DNA of 64,000 nucleotides, taken from positions 10,897,957-10,961,956 of the forward strand of contig NC_054703.1 of NCBI RefSeq assembly GCF_016097555.1, written 5' to 3'. The stretch is from Gigantopelta aegis. Its lineage: Eukaryota > Mollusca > Gastropoda > Neomphalida > Peltospiridae. This document shows, in pieces, positions 57,449 through 64,000 of the stretch. Every line of letters begins with the position of its first letter. Positions within the stretch are counted from its first letter, which is position 1. The position numbers and the translations under genes were made by a program. Under the pieces are notes generated by a model. The model did no database searches. It worked only from the letters and a program-made list of their open reading frames with translations, and was not told the origin of the DNA.

Positions 57449-58690
57449 TGTAACAAATATAAAAACATTTGTTAAGTAAATGTTCTATATATAAACAAAC
57501 TTATATTGTATAACGAGTCAAAATAAACTATTGTATGAGACCCAAACCATTGTCTTTTGTTTTCTTTTTAATAAACTTTGTCAATAAAGTTTTTAATATC
57601 AAGATTTGTATCTAATTATTCTAAAATGTTTTCATAATGAAATATAAACATATTTAGTCTTATTTCTTGTACAAATCTTAACATTACCAACTGTCGACAC
57701 ACGCACATGCTTTCTCAGCCATGCTTGTCTGCCCTATAAATAGTACATTGTAAGCACATGTTTTTTAAACAAATACCTTAACTTATAAATTTGTGCTACT
57801 TTGTTTGCATTGCATCAACATTAATTAATACTCAGTGAATCGCTGAGTTCTTATCAAATTATATGCATACCGTTTTGTATGTCCCCCGTAGCTTCACATT
57901 TCTTATTACGTCCTCGTGTCCAAGCCAATTTTTCATATCTAAAAATGCACAAGATGACGGATGTGACGTCACACATTATACACATTCATAACTACCCAAA
58001 GAAGCTACTAAACTACGTCTCTAACCGTAACAGTCCGGCCCTCCAATTCTTATGAGCTTAAACATAAGAATTGTAATTAAAACATCATAATAACCTTAAA
58101 TATAAGGCAATAAAAATAATCTAACACAATGCTTATCTAGCAACATTCAATACACCATAACATCCAGTAAAGTTCAATATATCACATTTGAAACAATATC
58201 ACTGTTAATACACTGTTTAGATTTTAACTTCATCAATATCAGCTTCCAGAATCACACACAATTTATCAATAGGACGCATCAACGTAGAGGTTTCAGTTCG
58301 AACTTTCACAATCCGCACAAAACCCTTTTGATCTGGTATAACCTCAACTACACGACCCAGCCACCATGCATTTCTTGGTGAACTATCAAACATTACCACA
58401 ATATCACCTACACATACGTTTTTGTGAGAATGAAGCCATTTTTGTCTCTCTTGTCGTGATGAAAGATATTCTCTAGACCATCGTTTCCAGAATAAATCTG
58501 CGAGATACTGAATATGTCTCCATCGTCTTTTCCCATAACTGTCTTTTGCATGAAATAATCCCGGAGGAAACCTTGCACCAGAACGAAGCAGCAGCAAATG
58601 AGTTGGCGTTAAAGGAGACAAATCACTCGAATTACTCGAAATGTCAGTAATTGGTCGTCCATTCAATATACTCTCTACTTCACAAAAAAG
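57449..58690 (-). mobile_element. Fossil BEL/Pao LTR retrotransposon, 3' end
   Basis: Only the 3' end of a BEL/Pao element is present: the C-terminal part of pol (58,217-58,690), a short non-coding stretch, and a probable 3' LTR of about 580 bp (57,449-58,032) that begins TGTTACGG and ends TTGTTACA on the minus strand. The rest of the element is absent, so it is broken. The pol fragment is well preserved, suggesting moderate age, younger than the ZF duplication it splits. No envelope-like sequence is seen. Confidence 0.75.
58217..58690 (-). pseudogene. BEL/Pao pol C-terminal domain (DUF5641-like), fossil
   Basis: Family part: the domain that follows the integrase in BEL/Pao polyproteins. Recognisable by FCEVESILNGRPIT, LTPTHLLLLRSG, RRWRHIQYLADLFWKRW, REYLSSRQERQKW, VGDIVVMFD and WWLGRVVEV in the usual order. 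The remainder of pol is not in the window. It is a remnant of a broken element. Confidence 0.9.
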
Positions 58691-58692
58691 TG

Positions 58693-58859
58693 TGAATTAA
58701 CATACACACACACACCCCCCCCCCCCCCCCCCCCCCCGGTATATTGTTTCAAGTGCGAACTCTGATTTGTTTTTTCCATATACGTCACAACTAAACGGGT
58801 TATTACCATTGTGAATTAAAACATAGTCTTTGTTCTGAGAGAAACGTTTTGCACACACC
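58693..58859 (-). pseudogene. Decayed fingers of ZF gene 5, with CA/poly-C expansion
   Basis: Reads REVCAKRFSQNKDYVLIHNG and NNPFSCDVYGKNKSEF: two finger remnants lacking complete Cys/His sets. Further on the finger DNA (GTGTGAATTAACATA, TATTGTTTCAAGTGCG) is split by CACACACA and about 22 C at 58,703-58,738. The BEL/Pao fossil begins right beyond. Confidence 0.75.
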
Positions 58860-59498
58860 TCACGTACAAGGCGAAACACCAGTGTGAATCAACATAATAT
58901 GTCTTTTCAAATGTGAATTTTGTGAGAAACATTTTGCACACGTCTCACAACTAAAAGACTTAACACCATTGTGGATCTTCAAATGTCTTTTCAAGGAAGA
59001 CTTTTGTGAAAAACATTTTCCACACGTCTCGCAATTAAAACACTTAACACCAGTGTGAACCAACATATGTTGTTTTAAAACAAACTTGTCATAGAAACAT
59101 TTTGCACAGACCTCACATTTGAAAGTGCTAACTCCATTGTGACTGAGCATATGTCTTTTCGCGCGATAACTGAGTGAGAAACATTTTGCACAGACCTCAC
59201 ATTTAAAAGGTTTGACGCCAGTGTGGATCAACATATGAATTTTCAAGATGGAACTCTGCGAAAAACGTTTTGCACACACCTCACACTTGAAATTCTTCAC
59301 TCCAGTGTGAACCAACATATGCTGTTTCAAGGATGTGTTCCAATGAAAACACTTTCTGCACACCTCACACTGATATGGTTTTTCACCAGAGTGGATCCTC
59401 ATATGCTGGTTAATGTGACACTTGTAAGAGAAACTCTTTATACATATCCCACATTGGAAAGGTTTCTCAGAAGAATGTGCTGATGTTTGTACTTCCAT
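58860..59498 (-). CDS. C2H2 zinc-finger protein, paralogue 5 (split)
   Basis: Predicted DNA-binding protein of 212 residues with seven fingers: CGICIKSF, CEVCRKCF, CEVCAKRF, CEVCAKCF, CEVCAKCF, CETCGKCF and CETCAKCF. The last has one extra residue between its His pair (HIMLIH), then the frame ends TGVSPCT. The conserved start codon seen in the paralogues (MSN-x-VDRC) is ATC here, reading IISNTVDRCVEHQ in frame; the next ATG gives MEVQTSAHSSEKPF. Further fingers exist below in decayed form and beyond the retroelement fossil at 57,120-57,395. It is probably on its way to becoming a pseudogene, although fingers 1-6 look intact. Confidence 0.85.
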   Translation of the reverse strand: MEVQTSAHSSEKPFQCGICIKSFSYKCHINQHMRIHSGEKPYQCEVCRKCFHWNTSLKQHMLVHTGVKNFKCEVCAKRFSQSSILKIHMLIHTGVKPFKCEVCAKCFSLSYRAKRHMLSHNGVSTFKCEVCAKCFYDKFVLKQHMLVHTGVKCFNCETCGKCFSQKSSLKRHLKIHNGVKSFSCETCAKCFSQNSHLKRHIMLIHTGVSPCT

Positions 59499-59599
59499 AT
59501 CAGGGTTGTGTTCAAGATGATTTGATGAGATCTGATGTTCAACACATCTATCAACAGTGTTTGAGATAATGCTTTTAAGACAGTCAAACTGGAATGGTT

Positions 59600-60200
59600 T
59601 TCATCTGTTTCACAAGGTCTTGTTTCGTTAACAGCCTCTCTGACACCAGCCTAGAATGAGCATTGTGAAGCGAAGAACTGAAACAGAACCAGTAACTAGA
59701 TAAATAAAATATAAGCTAGAGTTGAAAAATATGCCCCCGAAATGTGTCTTTCGTTATATCTCTACACAAGCTCTGTGTCTTCTGTTAATGTTATTTCAAT
59801 GAATAGTAAGACAGTACTGATTTATGCGTTTATAATTAAACAATACGTCCTGAACACAGTAACGTGTAGTGTCCGTCTATACGTTATACAAAATGATGCT
59901 CTACAACGCAATTGCGGACTCACATTTTCTATTTCAAACTGAATCAAAGGGGAAAAAAAAGAAAGAAGAAAAACAAACATAATTTAATATTGCAAATACA
60001 CCTGCTGAAATGATCACTGCAAACCTCGACTCTTTGAACTAATCTCAGAGATGTGATGGGGAGTGAAAGTGATAGGTCTCCTTAAAATGGCGAGGCCTGT
60101 CATTGCTAAACATTTCTGGTACTCGACATCATTCTCCTCTTACACCTGTCTCGTCCATTTCAACATTGTCGTGTTTATATCCAATTAGACTTTTAACACG
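59600..60200. other. Upstream flank of ZF gene 5
   Basis: Acceptor-like TTCTAGGCTGGTG (minus strand, near 59,650), CTGAAACAGAACCAGTAACT, then paralogous flank. A fragment of the old SINE (CACACCTCAGCTATCTGAGC) lies at 60,210-60,250. No other gene. Confidence 0.55.
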
Positions 60201-60249
60201 TAGTCCTTGGCACACACCTCAGCTATCTGAGCTGTCTATCCAGGACATC

Positions 60250-60820
60250 TATAAGGTTTTTCTTCACAGTTCGTGAACATTTTCATTAACAATACAGTTC
60301 AGACAAGTAAGTATCTGAATACAAAACTTTACACACTCCTAAAACGATTAATTTTACCGAGTTGGTTTTGTTTATTCCTTACAATTACCGATGTCCGGTC
60401 CACATGACTCGTAGAAATCGACTTAAAATTGAGAAAGATGAATTAACACTAGGTGCGTGTCACATGACCTCAAAGGTGCCAGATCAACAAGGCCACATCA
60501 TTTAAATTTTACGATTTTTAGCCCCCTGTTGTTACAATTTGTTTTCAATTATTATATTCGATCTGCAAAAAGTATGCTACATTTGTGTGCCTCTACTGAA
60601 GTGAATAGTATTCATAATCCATTCGTAACTATTGTAACTAATTTTGAGTATATAAATTGTGTCAATTAAAAATCAATTAATTTAAAAAAATATGTTACAA
60701 ACTATTCGCTGGTATGAACATTACGTATTGACACCAAGTGTTAGCGATGAGTGTTGGTAAAACGCGGACCGGACCAGAACGCTTCACAAACCGAAATTGA
60801 ATAAAGTGTTCGTCAATTGT
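60250..60820. other. No recognisable feature
   Basis: AT-rich DNA that is not shared with the other segments, so it is either an insertion or fast-diverging. No supported reading frame. Confidence 0.45.
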
Positions 60821-60823
60821 GGG

Positions 60824-61134
60824 GGGCGGGACTTAGCCCAGTGGTAAAGCGCTCGCTTGATGCGCGTTCGGTTTGGGATCGATCCCCGTCGGTGGGCCCA
60901 TTGGGCTATTTCTCGCTCCAGCCAGTGCACCACGACTGGTAAATCAAAGGCCGTGGTATGTGCTATCCTGTCTATGGAATGGTGCATATAAAAGATCCCT
61001 TGCTGCTAATCGAAAACAGTAGCTCATGAAGTGGCGACAGCGGGTTTCCTCTCTCAATATCTGTATGGTCCTTAACTGTCTGACGCCATATAACCGTAAA
61101 TAAAATGTGATGAGTGCGTCGTTAAATAAAGCAT
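60824..61134 (+). repeat. SINE, GGGATCGATCC-head family, full copy
   Basis: The clearest full copy. Head with A box TAGCCCAGTGGTAAAGCG and B box GGGATCGATCC, body CCAGTGCACCACGACTGG and AAAAGATCCCTTGCTGCTAA, tail GTGCGTCGTTAAATAAAG and poly-T. Confidence 0.92.
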
Positions 61135-61282
61135 TTTTTTTTTTTTTTTATTAGTAACTTTAAAAGTTCCTAACCAAATAAAACAAAAATATATAATTAT
61201 TGTTACGATGACATATTTGCTAATACGTACTTGGCCACACACGATGTACATCTAGATTGTATCTATATTTATAGGAACACCA

Positions 61283-61382
61283 ACCTCAATATCTGTGTGG
61301 TCCTTAACCATATGTCCGACGCCATATAACCGTAAATAAAATGTGTTGAGTGCGTCGTTAAATAAAATATTTCCTTCCTTCC
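61283..61382 (+). repeat. SINE tail fragment
   Basis: TCAATATCTGTGTGGTCCTT to GTCGTTAAATAAAATATTTC and (CTTC)n. 5'-truncated, as expected for incomplete reverse transcription. Confidence 0.8.
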
Positions 61383-61689
61383 TTCGTCAACTGTGCGTAA
61401 AGAAACTTCTCTTTTTTCCCATGTAGTGGCTTTACAAATGGAAAATGACGAACCGCACATGCACGGTACGATACTTTTTGCAAACGCATGCGCCTGAACG
61501 CAGTTAGAAACGTTGCCTACTTTCCTATTTACTGGAGGATGCTTCACTTTTGTTTACTAGAATGGATTTGTTTTACGTCCACATTGTTGATGTTTTACGT
61601 TAATTAATTGCAATCTATTTTGTTGCACGTATCGAAGCTGAAAATGTAGAATAATATTTATGTAAATATCGTATTCGTGTTTTTGTCGT

Positions 61690-62150
61690 TAGGTGAACGC
61701 AATTTGGGACGTCGATGGTATATTTTATTTAAACGTATTGCGTACGAAGCATTACAAATGGCAGCGAAAAAAAGAATCGCGATTGATCGAATTTTACAGA
61801 AAGAACCGGGGTGTCTGAACAAAGATAGTCCGATCCCGTGTTCTATTTCGACTATCAGATATTAAAAACTGCAACATCATACATACCTAGAATAATTTGA
61901 TTTGCGGGCTAAATTAGACAATACATACACGTTACAGAGTGAATTACGTGAACATCAAGATACACTGGACAACTGTAACTAAATTAATTGAGGAAAAAGT
62001 AAGAAAATTGTGCTAATATACTGAATAAACCTACGAAACATCAATCAGGTCAACTTCAATCAAACTGTTCTGAGAAGGCGATTCTGGACCGTTGTTCGGA
62101 CTACGGTGATATGCGGACTGTGATTAACTATTTCTTATTTACTGATATAC
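61690..62150. repeat. Conserved ~450-bp block, copy 7 (above ZF gene 5)
   Basis: Lies about 2.2 kb 5' of ZF gene 5. GAAGCATTACAAATGGCAGCG, GATCCCGTGTTCTATTTCG, AGAGTGAATTACGTGAACAT, CCGTTGTTCGGACTACGGTG. An ATG here opens a 35-codon frame (MAAKKRIAIDRILQKEPG) not conserved in other copies. Confidence 0.85.
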
Positions 62151-62315
62151 TTGATTATTTTTGCTAATATATAAAACGTGTTCTATTCCGTAATTATTCT
62201 TTTTCCCAGGCATTATTTTGCTTTTAAACAAAACAAGAAACAAAAATAAATTCAGGGACACCTAGATGTGCTGTAGTTAACCTGTTCTAACTGAGTGTTC
62301 TGTCCTGTCTGTCTG

Positions 62316-62533
<218 letters not shown>

Positions 62534-62646
62534 GTAGTCTCTCTAAGTCAATCTTTCTATAGGTTTTTTTGTCTTGTTGTAGTAGTGCAGGGTGCACATT
62601 AAGTCAATACTATATTTCGTATAGTGTCACATAATGTACATACATC

Positions 62647-62649
<3 letters not shown>

Positions 62650-62737
<88 letters not shown>
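62650..62737. repeat. (TA)n microsatellite
   Basis: About 44 uninterrupted TA units. Confidence 0.97.
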
Positions 62738-62739
<2 letters not shown>

Positions 62740-63462
62740 CCAAACGGCCTACTCCAAACATTTAAAATTCTAAAATATTTAAAATCACAATGCTAACTTA
62801 TAAAAAAAAAAAAAATTTATTATTTGTTTATTATAAAATGTAATACTGATGCTAAATATGAATTGGGTTATTCAGTAAAAGCAATAAAAATTGTTATACA
62901 CTAAGCATTTTTTCCTCTTGAGCATGGTTGAAAAAGTAGCGGCCAACGGTTTAAACAAGATGGCAGAACACGGAAGTGATTTAAACTGGTCCGTACTTAA
63001 TTATTCAAGAAAGTTAGGTCTTATCACAGACGCTGCACACTATAAATTCATTCTTACATCATAATAACAATTACACGTGATCAGGAAATGAAATCCATTT
63101 TCTATAATATTTTCGTTGATGGTCTCTGTCAACCTTGATCATATTCTGAGCTAGTTTCAAGACAATTCAAGTCCAATGTCATCAGGCAACATACTCAAAT
63201 ATATAGAGGATATTAAATGAGTGTCCATGCCAGACGATGTTTACGACACGAGTGCCTAAATTATCATATTTCCCGAGCGAGAGCGATAATTTGGCAGGAG
63301 TCATGGACACGAATGTAATCTTTTGTTTATTACCGTAGAAATGTACTGCTAAATGAACATTCCTGTCATTGTTTACAAAATAACGTTTCCTTAACGGCGG
63401 AGTAATGTTTGTTCATTACTGTCTTGAAAAAAAAAAGCACAACCCGTTCTAAAGTGACGTCA
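62740..63462. other. AT-rich DNA with a CGAGCGAGAGCG foldback
   Basis: Around 63,205-63,310, GAGTGTCCATGCCAGACG and CTAAATTATCATATTTCCCG face CGATAATTTGGCAGGAGTCA across CGAGCGAGAG, an imperfect inverted repeat similar in style to 44,371. Otherwise nothing recognised. Confidence 0.45.
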
Positions 63463-63672
63463 TGCAGGCCCGTACGCAGGATTTTTAATGGGTGGGTGCG
63501 AATTGCTCATGATGGGACCAATCAACATAAAAATAACCCCTCAAAACAACAACGATTACGTAACATTATTTAAATTTAATAGAGAAAGTGGACCTTTAGT
63601 AATTGGGGGGGGGGGGGGGGGGGTGCGTACACACCCATCACCCCCACCCCCACCCCCTGCGTACGGGCCTGT
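63463..63672. mobile_element. Poly-G-cored foldback element
   Basis: Inverted ends CAGGCCCGTACGCAGG and CCTGCGTACGGGCCTG, with TCAT on the left side and TCAT on the right as a probable 4-bp duplication (one base of slack on the left). The centre holds about 17 G followed by a CACCCCCACCC tract. Non-coding. Confidence 0.75.
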
Positions 63673-64000
63673 CATATTTATACGCCCATAAGTAAAGAGT
63701 ACACATGTATCAACAGCTGTAAATTGTAAAACATGTTTATACCAAAAAGCAAACATATACACAGTAATTGAATTAATTAGTAACGAGTTAAATGTATTAA
63801 GTAAAAACCAGGAAACAGTACATGTTGTGGTTCACCTCATTTGCAACGAACCAGTCAAGCTTACTGTGGGTCATGTGACGGAGTCACAACACTGCTAGCT
63901 GCCGCGGATTTTGATTGCGGATAAACGTTAATATTGAAAGTACCCCCGTATATAGCACCTGTAATACAAGTTATCATTAATAATCAATTAATGTTTTATT
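63673..64000. other. No recognisable feature
   Basis: AT-rich end of the window; no frame or repeat recognised. Confidence 0.5.

Noticed and set aside
57449-58690. A host gene encoding the 149-residue basic protein at 58,217-58,666
   Set aside because: The motif order is that of the BEL/Pao pol C-terminal domain, and LTR-like DNA follows; it is treated as a fossil.
60824-60900. True tRNA genes at the SINE heads
   Set aside because: A and B boxes are present but the heads lack a full cloverleaf and always continue into the SINE body.
61736-61865. Small protein MAAKKRIAIDRILQ... at the start of block copy 7
   Set aside because: The frame is not conserved in the other seven block copies.

Overview
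This is metazoan, non-coding-rich nuclear DNA. It is AT-rich and dense in microsatellites, and it carries three families of tRNA-headed or (ATTC)n-tailed SINEs whose shared body (AAAAGATCCCTTGCTGCTAA) and shared tail (GTGCGTCGTTAAATAAAA) I associate with mollusc, especially gastropod, genomes. The taxon is an inference from repeat style; no single-copy host marker gene is present.

Host genes. The only convincing host genes are C2H2 zinc-finger (ZF) genes, all on the minus strand: 12,094-12,855 (8 fingers), 19,587-20,288 (7 intact fingers plus decayed ones), 33,576-34,352 (8 fingers), 45,693-46,556 (9 fingers), 58,860-59,498 (7 fingers, with decayed fingers below it), plus a 3-finger piece at 57,120-57,395 and a wrecked piece at 32,985-33,203. 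They are close paralogues: same N-terminus (MS-N/D-x-VDRC), one canonical TGERPYQ-type linker, then unusual TGVK linkers and a CEVCAKCFS finger start.

Duplication structure. The ZF genes sit in repeated segments of roughly 12 kb. Going up-coordinate (5' of each gene) a segment has: ZF exon, conserved splice-acceptor-like CATTCCAG, a minus-strand SINE, a conserved ~450-bp block, then a TC microsatellite. The block recurs at about 11.04, 14.67, 24.1, 25.6, 36.4, 40.5, 48.5 and 61.7 kb. Matching edges at 44.54 and 56.60 kb give a 12.05-kb period. At 51.6 kb the microsatellite slot holds a 3-kb, 42-bp minisatellite instead.

Layout. 0-9 kb: SINEs, a 52-bp satellite (1.65-3.75 kb, ~40 copies) broken by a CGATCGT-rich segment, a 21-bp minisatellite (5.79-6.88 kb). 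9.5-10.9 kb: Tc1-type transposon. 11-15.5 kb: first ZF segment. 17.3-19.4 kb: LINE ORF1 with a strange repeated Cys/His tail, lying in the decayed end of ZF gene 2. 24-26 kb: a truncated Tc1 element between two near-identical block copies. 26.7-30.9 kb: a nest of SINE in PIF/Harbinger in Tc1. 31.6-32.4 kb: hAT remnant. 33-37.7 kb: third ZF segment with a TTAA-flanked MITE that supplies the gene's stop codon. 37.7-44.5 kb: SINEs, partial segments, a LINE ORF2 3' remnant. 44.5-56.6 kb: fourth ZF segment, including the minisatellite. 56.6-62.6 kb: fifth ZF segment, split by a fossil BEL/Pao element. 62.6-64 kb: TA repeat and a poly-G foldback element.

The genes do not form a pathway. The biological story is local expansion, decay and transposon remodelling of one ZF family. 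Coordinates of repeats are by eye and may be off by a few to tens of bases.
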